Positions 38,375 through 47,718 of a stretch of DNA of 64,000 bases are shown piece by piece. The stretch is taken from contig JAGGAC010000011.1 in NCBI GenBank assembly GCA_017889635.1, positions 82,545 to 146,544 on the forward strand, read 5' to 3'. Numbering within the stretch: the stretch's first letter is position 1; each line of letters starts with the position of its first letter. Below the pieces are notes generated by a model, which did no database searches, was not told the DNA's origin, and saw nothing but the letters and a program-made list of their open reading frames with translations. Source of the stretch: Bacillota bacterium. GTDB taxonomy: Bacteria > Bacillota > Negativicutes > Sporomusales > CTSoil-080. Both the position numbers and the translations under genes were made by a program.

Positions 38375-40258
38375 CTAAAACGGCAAAAGCTCTGTATCAG
38401 AATTTATAATATTTACCGGATAATAACCGATGTGCATCGCCCCGTAATTCCTCATCAGTGCAACCTGCCGCTCAAGCTCCTTTCGATTAACCCATTTTCT
38501 GGTATTCCAGTCAAACGACTGTAATTTAAAAATAACTTTATCTTTTGCTTTAGGCTCAGCAAGCGCTGCCTGGGTAAGCTTTATCAGCCACTCGTCAGCA
38601 TCCGGCACCTTCTCCATCCGCGGATAAGCCATTATTACCGTATAGTCATAAAACTTCAAGTACTCCCTAAAATCCTGGGCAAACCGTTTTTTTGCTTCAG
38701 GCTCCGTAACTACCGCCGAATAAATATTACGAGCCGATGCTGCTTCCGGACGATAGCGCCGCATTTCAGCAACCATCTCCAAAGTCAGGTCATTAAGTGC
38801 CTTAGCTTTGGCTTCGGCCCAGACGCTTTGCACATTCGGTTCTTGCAACGCGGCAAGCGTCATCTCGCGGCCAAAGCGTTCCTTAAACGCAGCTCTAGCC
38901 CCAGGCGACATATCCTCAAAATCGTTAAAATATAAATCATCATTGAAGACGATGCCGTCAATATTGTTGTACGCCGCCAAATCGCGAACCAACATCTTTA
39001 AAGACTCCCTAACCTGTGGACTAAATGGTGTCGCCCGCTTATACCAGCCTAATCTCCCTGGTGCTGAGGCCTGCACCGCATCCTCGGGGTGATCCTTAAT
39101 CAACCATTGACCGCTCAAAGTCGAAAGCCAAGCATATACCCGAAAATTTTTGGCATGCAGGCGTTCAGTCACATACCCAAACACATCTTTTTTTACTGGT
39201 GCTACACTGGTATAAAAATATACACCCTCTATATTACCATTACCTTTTTTATCAGCATGAGCTTCTAAAAAAACGGTAGTTACATTTGAGCGCGTAAAAT
39301 AGTCAATCGCAGCATCAATGTTTTTTTCAAACTGCTTGGGATTATCATCGTAAATTATGTCCAGATCAAGTTGCGCCACCCGCAGTGAACCTTTTGCGGT
39401 CTCTGCATTAAGCGTCTTAGCAAATTCTTCTGTACCCATCCCGGAAGTAATAGCAACCCGTTTTCCGCGCTCCAGCATATCGGTGCTGGGACTGTTTGCT
39501 CCATATCCCATGGTAAAAAATACTTTGAATCCCTGAGCCTTGGCCAAATCCAGCGCAACCTTGTTATAAGCGCCATAAGGCCAAACATATGTATCAACTT
39601 TATGTCCAAGCTTCTGTTCCAGCACATTTTGGGTTATGCTCATATCATTTGCAATTCGGTTAGTATATTCTTCGTGAGACTCATATTTTCCGTCTTCGCC
39701 TGCCACCAGTTCAGTAATCGGCTTATAAGCTGCTCCGGTCTTAACTTTGCGATGAAGATCATTAGAATGGGAGGCAATCGTAATCAGTCCTGACTGGTCC
39801 ATTTCGCGCATTTGTTGCCAGTTAACTACCGGTCCAACATCTGCCGGCGCACCCAGCTCCTGCCACGATGTCACCACCGCCAGTACTGCCGGATACTTGT
39901 ACTCTTTGAGCAATGGATATACTGTCGTATAAAAAGACGCATAACCGTCATCAAAGGTTAACAGCACCGGTTTTGCCGGAAGACTTACCTTATTATTAGC
40001 GCAAGCCTCCCGGTATAGTGCTAGTGAAATAGGCGTATACCCATTTTCTTTTAAATACTTAAATTGTTCTTCAAGTTTCTGTTTACTGACAACCCATTGA
40101 CTGCCGCTTTTATCCCCAACATCATGATAGCAAAGAACTACTACCGATTGGCCTTCAGCCACCGGATAAAAGAAAAGTATGCAGGTAACAATCATTGTCA
40201 GCGCCAAACCAATCTTCCAAGCCATAAATTCCTCCGCCTGAAAACCTGCTACAAGCAA
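38375..40258 (-). CDS. pgaB: PgaB-like poly-N-acetylglucosamine deacetylase, copy B (CE4 + C-terminal glycoside-hydrolase-like domain)
   Basis: VVLCYHDVG, LLTFDDGYASFY, GIVFNDDLYFNDFED, AYPRMEK. Confidence 0.88.
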   Translation of the reverse strand: MLVAGFQAEEFMAWKIGLALTMIVTCILFFYPVAEGQSVVVLCYHDVGDKSGSQWVVSKQKLEEQFKYLKENGYTPISLALYREACANNKVSLPAKPVLLTFDDGYASFYTTVYPLLKEYKYPAVLAVVTSWQELGAPADVGPVVNWQQMREMDQSGLITIASHSNDLHRKVKTGAAYKPITELVAGEDGKYESHEEYTNRIANDMSITQNVLEQKLGHKVDTYVWPYGAYNKVALDLAKAQGFKVFFTMGYGANSPSTDMLERGKRVAITSGMGTEEFAKTLNAETAKGSLRVAQLDLDIIYDDNPKQFEKNIDAAIDYFTRSNVTTVFLEAHADKKGNGNIEGVYFYTSVAPVKKDVFGYVTERLHAKNFRVYAWLSTLSGQWLIKDHPEDAVQASAPGRLGWYKRATPFSPQVRESLKMLVRDLAAYNNIDGIVFNDDLYFNDFEDMSPGARAAFKERFGREMTLAALQEPNVQSVWAEAKAKALNDLTLEMVAEMRRYRPEAASARNIYSAVVTEPEAKKRFAQDFREYLKFYDYTVIMAYPRMEKVPDADEWLIKLTQAALAEPKAKDKVIFKLQSFDWNTRKWVNRKELERQVALMRNYGAMHIGYYPVNIINSDTELLPF

Positions 40259-40263
40259 TCTTT

Positions 40264-41943
40264 CTACTCATCGTCTTTCGGCTGCAAACCGCCCTTTTCG
40301 GTAAACATAGTATCCGGATAAAAGGCGAAATACAGTGCCCCTTTATCATGACAGGCTTTCATATAATTTTTGATAACGGCATCATCAAGCCACTGGTTTT
40401 TCTTATAATCAAAGCTTTGAATAGTAAAAATCAGTTTATTCGCCGCACCAGGACTCTGAAACGCCGCTTTAGCCAGTTCTTGAGTCCATTCCAGTGTGCG
40501 AGGCTCGCGTCTTTCCCGATATGGATAAGCCAAAATCAGGGTATAGTCATATGTTTTTAGAAACCGGTTATAGTCCTGAACCGAAGCCTTAACTGCCTCG
40601 GGATAAATACTGCGGACAAACTTGGCGTAAGGTTTATACTCCAGGACAACTTTAGCCATTTCCACAGTTTGGTCAGTAAGCGCTTTCGGCTTTATAAAAT
40701 CTTTGTTCTCCTTCAGCGGCAAGTCATCCTGAAATATAACCCCATCCAAATATGAATACGCCGCAAGATCTGAATATAACGCCCGGCTATTGCTGCCCTT
40801 ACTCAGAACCGTAGCAGGATTCGTAGGCATCCAGGCATAAACATCAATGCTTTGAGCCTTAAAAAGCCTGGCAATATGGTCATAAATATCAACTTTCACC
40901 GGTGCTGCGGCAGTGCTAAAATAGACCCCATCCAGACTGCCGTCCGTCTTGCTGGTGCTAAACGCCTGCAGGAATACAGTATTAATACCCGAAGTCTGAA
41001 GCCTGGAAATAATAGCTTTCACGTTGGCATCCGTCTGCCTAATGCTCCCACCATTATAAAGCCCATCAATATTCACCCATACGGCTCTAAGCGGCGGATC
41101 GTTAGCACCGTCCTTTTTAACCAACTTAGCAAACTTTTTCGTATCCGGGTTGCTTAGAATAATCCCTCGTCTGGCCTCAAACAAACCCTTTTCACCCGGG
41201 ACATTCAAACCTCCACCCAAAGTAAATAAAGCTTTAAAGCCGTGAGTCTTGGCAATATTCATACCAATAGTAGTATACTCGCCATACGGCCACACCAAGG
41301 CAAGCGCCTTATGACCAAGTTCACGTTCAAAAATAGCCTGAGTTTCAGCGCAGTCACTATCGATCCTGGCTTTGTACTGTTCAAGTGATTCGCTTGCCCC
41401 ATTGCCATACTCAAAGTTTGACCCCGCTTCCCCGCGGTCACGATAGCTGTTAACCGTAGTACTATGGTGCAAATTATGAGTATGTGAAACAACATTTACC
41501 AAGCCGGAAGCTTCCATTTCCCGCATTTGCTGCCAATTAACCAGTTTGCCGACATCTGGCGGCTTATACCCAATCTCCCAATTGGTCACAACAGCTAAAA
41601 CTGCTGGATAATTATACTTTTTAAGCATCGGAAAAACATTATTATAAAAAGATACATAGCCGTCATCAAACGTCAGCAGCACCGGTTTAGGCGGCAGCGA
41701 TGTCCCTTTAGAATTGGCATCAATATATTGCTGCAGCGAAATCGGGTGATAGCCGTTTTTCTTTAAATACTCCAAATTAGCTGCCAAATTGTCTTTACTG
41801 ATTGCATAATAGTCATTAGGCTTAACAGTTCCCACATCATGATAACAAAGAATTAGAACTCCATCGCCTGCAAAAGCAGACGATGGAGCAGCCACCAATA
41901 ATACAACCATAGTTAGCAAAAAATAGAATAACTTCCGTACCAT
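40264..41943 (-). CDS. PgaB-like poly-N-acetylglucosamine deacetylase, copy A (shorter C-terminal domain)
   Basis: LILCYHDVG, LLTFDDGYVSFY, GVIFQDDLPL. Confidence 0.85.
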   Translation of the reverse strand: MVRKLFYFLLTMVVLLVAAPSSAFAGDGVLILCYHDVGTVKPNDYYAISKDNLAANLEYLKKNGYHPISLQQYIDANSKGTSLPPKPVLLTFDDGYVSFYNNVFPMLKKYNYPAVLAVVTNWEIGYKPPDVGKLVNWQQMREMEASGLVNVVSHTHNLHHSTTVNSYRDRGEAGSNFEYGNGASESLEQYKARIDSDCAETQAIFERELGHKALALVWPYGEYTTIGMNIAKTHGFKALFTLGGGLNVPGEKGLFEARRGIILSNPDTKKFAKLVKKDGANDPPLRAVWVNIDGLYNGGSIRQTDANVKAIISRLQTSGINTVFLQAFSTSKTDGSLDGVYFSTAAAPVKVDIYDHIARLFKAQSIDVYAWMPTNPATVLSKGSNSRALYSDLAAYSYLDGVIFQDDLPLKENKDFIKPKALTDQTVEMAKVVLEYKPYAKFVRSIYPEAVKASVQDYNRFLKTYDYTLILAYPYRERREPRTLEWTQELAKAAFQSPGAANKLIFTIQSFDYKKNQWLDDAVIKNYMKACHDKGALYFAFYPDTMFTEKGGLQPKDDE

Positions 41944-41955
41944 AATATCCCCCTA

Positions 41956-44472
41956 TTACCAGCTTAAATGGCCAAGTACTTCATACATCCGGTGACCAAA
42001 GTGCATATCACTGCTGTTTTTGGCCCGATTCGTTCTTGCACCATATTCCACAGCAGCAGTAATACTCTTAACCGGTGAAAATTTATAGCCATATTCCAAG
42101 CGAGCATAAGGCGAAAAATCGGTTGCTTCCGGACGATCTCTCCCCCACTCGGCAATAACCCGGCCTTCCCAATAATGCTTAGCATAGTCCCACTTCTCAA
42201 TCAAGCCTGCCCCATATGTATCGCGAATTGTTGGGCTTTCATACAAATCAGAGCGCTGGCTGAAATGAAGCTGACTTCCCTCTACAACAAAATCAATTGT
42301 GCGCTTATCCTTCTTCAATAGGTTCCTGGTCCAACTTAAGCTATAATTATTGACCTGATTTTCATCACTATAAAAACTCCGGGTAATACCGACATCAAAT
42401 TTATCCTTTTTACTAGCCAAAATACTTGTCGTAAAAGCATAATTGTCAGTCATAATCCGTCCGCCAGTTATTCCAAGCAGACTAGGTCTAAGCGCCTGTA
42501 CATCTTTTAGTGGCGACCGTGATGCTTCAACCCCCATAGTAACGCGGTCATCAAAATGATATTTGTAATTAGCGGTATAACCACTGAATGAACCATCATT
42601 CAAATAATAATCGTACCAGGCCTGAACTTCACTTTTCATACCCTTATATTGAATACCTACCGACCGTGAATTAAGAACAGTACTCTGCTTCGGATTCTCA
42701 GACCGATCCGTAATTTCTTCCCGGCCAATCTTAGACAGCACTGAATATGAGCCGCCGAGACTCTGCTCAGCCTCCAGTTCCAGACTCCGCGTCTCTATGC
42801 CCTTATAGTCGCGATAGTACTTACCTTCAACATTGACTTCTCCAAGTTGGCGGCCTTCCCAATCCTTAATCCCTTGAAGCGCAAGAGCATTAGACGCATA
42901 TTTCTCCTGCAATACCGAAACCGAAGCCTTGGCTGTTGAATAATCGCCTACCTGAACAGCCGAACTTGCCATTCCAGTCAGCCCAACCACCTTGCCGCCT
43001 TGCAGTTTAGACAACTTTTCATATTGCTTGTACGCACTCCGCGGCATTTCATTGTTATATAGTGCATCAGCATACTGCTGCCGATAAGAAACGCTATGTG
43101 GATAACGCCGCACTACCAGCTCAAACAGTTGCTGTCCGGCTTCACAAAAGCCATGCTCATAAAAATACGCTGCATCATCAATTGCAATATCAGCCACCGT
43201 AGGATCTTTGGCTATAAGTTCGTCATAAGCTTGTATTCCCTGAGCAATTTTCCCTGCTTTTAGCCGGGCAAAAGCTAATCCAGCTTTTGCAGCATTGGCG
43301 TTAGGATCGCGTTTTAGAATATACTCGTAAATCGGAATAGCCTTTTCCACCTGTCCGATCCGAACATACGAGTCGGCATAAGCTTGCAAGCCAAACAGAG
43401 GCACATTATCATAGTTTGGCCACAGTTTTTTAGCAATAGAAATTGCAGCTGGGTAATCCTGATATGTTCTTAACACTGCAACATAATCGGCTTGCATGAA
43501 AACATCGGTTTTACTGCCTTCAACATATGGTTTAAGAATCTCAATTGCTTTACTCTCGTCACCCATTCGAATATAGGCAATCGCCACGTCATACCTAATA
43601 GCCTTTTTAAGTTCCGCAGCATTTGGCGAATTAGCTGCAACAGCCGAAGCCTGATCAAGTACCGTAATAGCATCCCGGTATTTTCTGCTCAGCATCAGCA
43701 TCGAAGCCTTACCCCGCAGCACTGCGATATTCTTGGGATCTTTCGCCAAAATATCTTCATGAATTTTGCTGGCTGCATCAAAGTTACCTAACCGAACATA
43801 GCTTTCGGCCTCCCATAACTTTGCCTGACTATCACCAGCAAGTACAGCCTCATGATAAGTTTGCTGCGCTTTCTGAAATTGCCCTAACCGGTAATAAGAG
43901 CCACCCACACTATTAAGAACATACACCGGTGAATTTTTAGTTGTGCGCTTTTCATAGACATCCACCGCAGCGCGATGATTTCCAGCCCAGCTCAATACCA
44001 CGGCATAATCGCCAGCTACAACTGAGTCATTAGGATTTGCGGCATATACCCCCTGCAAAATAGCCACTGACTCACCATAATATTTATTGCGGCCGAGCTG
44101 AACCGCATACTCATGAAGTCCAGCGCGATCGGCTTGCCCTGTCGGCGGGTACTTTACCAGCAGCTTATCAATAATTTGCCGAGCCTGATCGCGATTATCA
44201 AGCATCATTGCCACCTTAACACTGCTAAGGCTATCCAATTTATAAACATCATGCAAAATTGCTAAAGCCTCATCATACTTGCCCTGCCCAGCCAACTGGC
44301 GGAACTGGTTATAAGCCTCGGTCTTTCCTGCAGGAACTTTGTCTTTAACCGGTGCCGTTCCTTCCGGCATTGGCGTCGGTGCAGCAGCAGCACCAGCTTC
44401 AACGAAATTTACGTTTGCAGAAACAACCATCGAAAACGCCATACAAACAAGTGTTTTTCTCTTTTTACCCAT
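41956..44472 (-). CDS. pgaA: PgaA-like outer-membrane exopolysaccharide export protein (TPR + beta-barrel)
   Basis: Signal peptide, multiple TPRs, C-terminal barrel-like strands ending ...YEVLGHLSW; position in the operon. Confidence 0.8.
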   Translation of the reverse strand: MGKKRKTLVCMAFSMVVSANVNFVEAGAAAAPTPMPEGTAPVKDKVPAGKTEAYNQFRQLAGQGKYDEALAILHDVYKLDSLSSVKVAMMLDNRDQARQIIDKLLVKYPPTGQADRAGLHEYAVQLGRNKYYGESVAILQGVYAANPNDSVVAGDYAVVLSWAGNHRAAVDVYEKRTTKNSPVYVLNSVGGSYYRLGQFQKAQQTYHEAVLAGDSQAKLWEAESYVRLGNFDAASKIHEDILAKDPKNIAVLRGKASMLMLSRKYRDAITVLDQASAVAANSPNAAELKKAIRYDVAIAYIRMGDESKAIEILKPYVEGSKTDVFMQADYVAVLRTYQDYPAAISIAKKLWPNYDNVPLFGLQAYADSYVRIGQVEKAIPIYEYILKRDPNANAAKAGLAFARLKAGKIAQGIQAYDELIAKDPTVADIAIDDAAYFYEHGFCEAGQQLFELVVRRYPHSVSYRQQYADALYNNEMPRSAYKQYEKLSKLQGGKVVGLTGMASSAVQVGDYSTAKASVSVLQEKYASNALALQGIKDWEGRQLGEVNVEGKYYRDYKGIETRSLELEAEQSLGGSYSVLSKIGREEITDRSENPKQSTVLNSRSVGIQYKGMKSEVQAWYDYYLNDGSFSGYTANYKYHFDDRVTMGVEASRSPLKDVQALRPSLLGITGGRIMTDNYAFTTSILASKKDKFDVGITRSFYSDENQVNNYSLSWTRNLLKKDKRTIDFVVEGSQLHFSQRSDLYESPTIRDTYGAGLIEKWDYAKHYWEGRVIAEWGRDRPEATDFSPYARLEYGYKFSPVKSITAAVEYGARTNRAKNSSDMHFGHRMYEVLGHLSW

Positions 44473-44556
44473 ACCCTACTCCCTACCTACGCAAATTTAG
44501 TATTTTTATCGGCCCCACATTTACTATTACGGATATAATCTAGCCTATTGCACTAA

Positions 44557-45306
44557 CTATGCCTTTATCTCTTGATAAACTATTCCAGAAGGTCCTGGCA
44601 TTATTGTTGCTAGCTTTGACGATTGAACATTGTCCACCATCGACAAGGGAATAGCAAACTGCTGAGCGACCTCTTCCTTCGTTACCGCCGGTCCTTGCTG
44701 ACGACGCTTCTTTCTGCCATAGCGCCATAAATTCCAATTGGCCCAGCTGAACAAAATAAGCATTGAAACAGCAGCAACAATAACCGCAGTTGCCAGCGAC
44801 CCCACAGTTGCTTCAATAGCCGCAAAAGATATATTTAAAACGTAAAACTCATTAAAACCCAGCAACCACATAAAGGTAGTTGCAATCGTCTGAAACAAGT
44901 ACAGAAAAAACATCCAAACTGCCGCCGAAAAAAAGGCTTCACCCAGCCGCATATACCACGTCTTAAGTTTCGGACTATCAATAATCAAATCGGCTTGGTC
45001 GGGCGCTTGACTGTACTTAAGTCTTTTCGCAAGTCTTGTAGAACCCTTCATCGCGCCTGCTGTCTCGACTGCAAATCTAAATGTCCAGCGTACCAAAGCC
45101 ACGACCACTATAACCGCCATCACCAAATAAACCACTAAAACAAGCGACGCCAAAATAGGTTCTGTGGTAAATCGACTAATAATATTCTCATGCCCAAAAC
45201 TTAAATCCATCCACGGATACAACCATCTTGTCACTGCGACATATGACAAAACCATAGCTCCGATAAAAAGCCCAAAAATCAATGCCCCAATATCCCTTAT
45301 CCGCAT
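44557..45306 (-). CDS. PgaD-like membrane protein
   Basis: TM segments; position between pgaC- and pgaA-like genes. Confidence 0.55.
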   Translation of the reverse strand: MRIRDIGALIFGLFIGAMVLSYVAVTRWLYPWMDLSFGHENIISRFTTEPILASLVLVVYLVMAVIVVVALVRWTFRFAVETAGAMKGSTRLAKRLKYSQAPDQADLIIDSPKLKTWYMRLGEAFFSAAVWMFFLYLFQTIATTFMWLLGFNEFYVLNISFAAIEATVGSLATAVIVAAVSMLILFSWANWNLWRYGRKKRRQQGPAVTKEEVAQQFAIPLSMVDNVQSSKLATIMPGPSGIVYQEIKA

Positions 45307-45353
45307 TGCCTACCCTCCAAAAACTTGAACTTAATACCACTTTTCCTATCTCT

Positions 45354-46604
45354 TTATAGTTTAGTAAATAACCCCCTATCCGGGCTTTTCCATACCGCCG
45401 GCGCCCCCATTTTCTTAAATAGCGCAGTCGGAGTAGCCCACACTGCCGCCATTGCAGTAATAATCCAATATAAAAACGGATACCATACAACCCAAAAGTG
45501 ATACCAAACAATCTTCTTTTCATATTGCCTGTCGATAGCCAAACCGATAAATGCTTGAGCCAGGAAAACCGCTGCCAGCATTGAACCTTTCCAAGCTGGC
45601 GGGTATACCTTTACCATCGCAGTATCCACCGGTATAAAAAAGCTCAGCAGCAATAAAAACAATCCAAACACAACATACGAATATGACCAGAGAATTGACA
45701 GCACATACTCGATATATACCGGCCATAATCGTCTTTGTTTCCAGCTTTTCCAAATGTCATTATGGCGTTTAATAACTTCAACCCCGCCTTGAGCCCAGCG
45801 AACTCGCTGGCGCCACAATCCGCGTAAAGTTTCTGGCACTAAAATCCAGCACAGAGCGTTAGGTTCATAGCGAATATCCCAAAATCGCTTTTCCAACTTC
45901 CAAGTCATATTGATATCATCAGTGATCATATCAACATCCCACAAGCCAACATCATACAGCGCCCGTCGGCGAAAGGCTGCAATTGCTCCAGAGACAGTCA
46001 ACACCTTGCCCAAAATCCGTTGGGTTCTTTTAATCATACCAATAATGGTTGAATATTCGCCCACCTGGATCTTAGCTAAAAGCGAAGTTCGGTTTCGCAC
46101 CCGCGGATTGCCGGTTACAGCTCCGACCCGTGGCCCCTCGATAAAATGTTTGGCCATCCAGCGTATTGCCTGAGGATCCAAATAAGCGTCACCGTCAATT
46201 GTCACAATAATTTCGCCTTTACTGGCCATAGTTCCGCAACGTAGCGCGTATGCTTTCCCCATATTCTTCTGAACAAGAATAATTCTCAAAGCTTCGTTGG
46301 CAGCAGCCAATTCCTTAAGAATTTCTGGTGTTTCATCAGTACTGCCGTCATCAACTACAATAACCTCGAAATTAGGATAATCTGATGCCAATACACTGTT
46401 AACAGTACTTTTTATGGCTTCACGCTCATTGTGGGCCGGGATAATAACCGAAACAAATGGATATTCCTCATACTCCGGTGGCTTCTTTGAGCTCCTAACT
46501 TCGCGGCGAAAATAATAATACATAGCCCCCATCGTCCACACAATACTCATCATGAACGGATAAAGAAAAATAAACTGTTCTAAAAACTCTTTCAATGTGT
46601 ACAT
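45354..46604 (-). CDS. pgaC: Poly-beta-1,6-N-acetylglucosamine synthase, GT2 family (PgaC/IcaA-like)
   Basis: VSVIIPAHNEREAIKSTVNSVLASDYPNFEVIVVDDGSTD; TIDGDAYLDPQ; QRVRWAQGG. Confidence 0.92.
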   Translation of the reverse strand: MYTLKEFLEQFIFLYPFMMSIVWTMGAMYYYFRREVRSSKKPPEYEEYPFVSVIIPAHNEREAIKSTVNSVLASDYPNFEVIVVDDGSTDETPEILKELAAANEALRIILVQKNMGKAYALRCGTMASKGEIIVTIDGDAYLDPQAIRWMAKHFIEGPRVGAVTGNPRVRNRTSLLAKIQVGEYSTIIGMIKRTQRILGKVLTVSGAIAAFRRRALYDVGLWDVDMITDDINMTWKLEKRFWDIRYEPNALCWILVPETLRGLWRQRVRWAQGGVEVIKRHNDIWKSWKQRRLWPVYIEYVLSILWSYSYVVFGLFLLLLSFFIPVDTAMVKVYPPAWKGSMLAAVFLAQAFIGLAIDRQYEKKIVWYHFWVVWYPFLYWIITAMAAVWATPTALFKKMGAPAVWKSPDRGLFTKL

Positions 46605-46861
46605 AGCTACCCACCTTTACTATAGATAAACCAGCTCTCTAAAAAAATTAACAGTCTTTACATAGCACCCCAACTTTTTCAACAGCTAAACCAGCGTCGC
46701 AGATTATACCCTTACATAAAAATATCACTAATTATGCGCAAAACAACGCAACCTCAGCAATAATTTGTAAAAATGCAATCTGTTATTCTAGCGCTTCTTA
46801 TCTTAAAACTAATATACTATTTATTAAGGGGTAGTTTTTAGCAAATTTTGTCGGGAGAGTT

Positions 46862-46882
46862 TAAACATTTTATAAACATTTT
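46862..46882 (+). promoter_or_regulatory. Direct repeat (TAAACATTTT x2, 11-bp period) upstream of response regulator
   Basis: TAAACATTTT-A-TAAACATTTT at 46862 and 46873. Confidence 0.4.
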
Positions 46883-46940
46883 GCAAATACAAGGAAGGGT
46901 ATTCTCCAGAATCGAATATATTACTGAGGTGATTTACTAA

Positions 46941-47636
46941 ATGTCTCAGCAAACCATTCTGATTATTGAAGATGATACAGATATAAGCGAAATTATTGCA
47001 ATATATTTGGCTAAAAACGGCTTCGAATGCCGTCAGGTTTTTGACGGTGACAACGCCTTAACCTTAGTCCGCGAACATTGTCCCGATCTGGTCATTCTTG
47101 ATGTTCAGCTTCCCGGCATTAACGGTCTTGACATATGCCGGAATCTGCGAAATGAAACAGACATCCCCATTCTCTTTCTCAGTTGCCGCAGCGAAGAACA
47201 AGACAAAATTGTCGGCCTTGAAGCCGGAGGCGATGATTATATTACCAAACCATTTAGTCTCGCCGAACTATTGGCTAGAGTTAAAGCGGCCCTCCGGCGC
47301 TCCGGTTTGCCGGATATCCCCGGAATAAGAAAACAGTTTCTTACTTTTCCCGGGCTTAAGATTGACCTTGTAAATTCACAGGTAACTGTTAATGGTTCAA
47401 TAATCGACCTGCCTCCGATGGAATTTCAATTGTTGGCGCGGTTAGCCCGTAATCCCGGCTGGACATTTACCACCGAGCAGCTATTCTCACTGGTTTGGGG
47501 AACGAACGGGATAGATACAAGAACAGTAGCTGTCCATATTAATCGCATAAGAAAAAAACTTGAATCAACCGCCGAAAAGCGGGAATATATCATTACCGTC
47601 TGGGGAAAAGGCTATAAATTCAATGAGCATCTATAA
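46941..47636 (+). CDS. OmpR/PhoB-family response regulator
   Basis: IIEDDTDISEI, DLVILDVQLPGINGLDICR, DDYITKPFSLAELLARV, winged-helix C-terminus. Confidence 0.95.
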   Translation: MSQQTILIIEDDTDISEIIAIYLAKNGFECRQVFDGDNALTLVREHCPDLVILDVQLPGINGLDICRNLRNETDIPILFLSCRSEEQDKIVGLEAGGDDYITKPFSLAELLARVKAALRRSGLPDIPGIRKQFLTFPGLKIDLVNSQVTVNGSIIDLPPMEFQLLARLARNPGWTFTTEQLFSLVWGTNGIDTRTVAVHINRIRKKLESTAEKREYIITVWGKGYKFNEHL

Positions 47637-47654
47637 AGCAGCTTTTCTCAAAAC

Positions 47655-47702
47655 AAAAAAATAAAGGTCGTTTCCTCATCGGAAGCAACCTTTATTTTTT
47701 TT
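47655..47702. terminator. Bidirectional terminator between convergent RR and HK
   Basis: AAAAATAAAGGT.GTTTCC-TCATC-GGAAGCAACCTTTATTTTT. Confidence 0.8.
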
Positions 47703-47718
47703 GTAGATCAACTTATCA

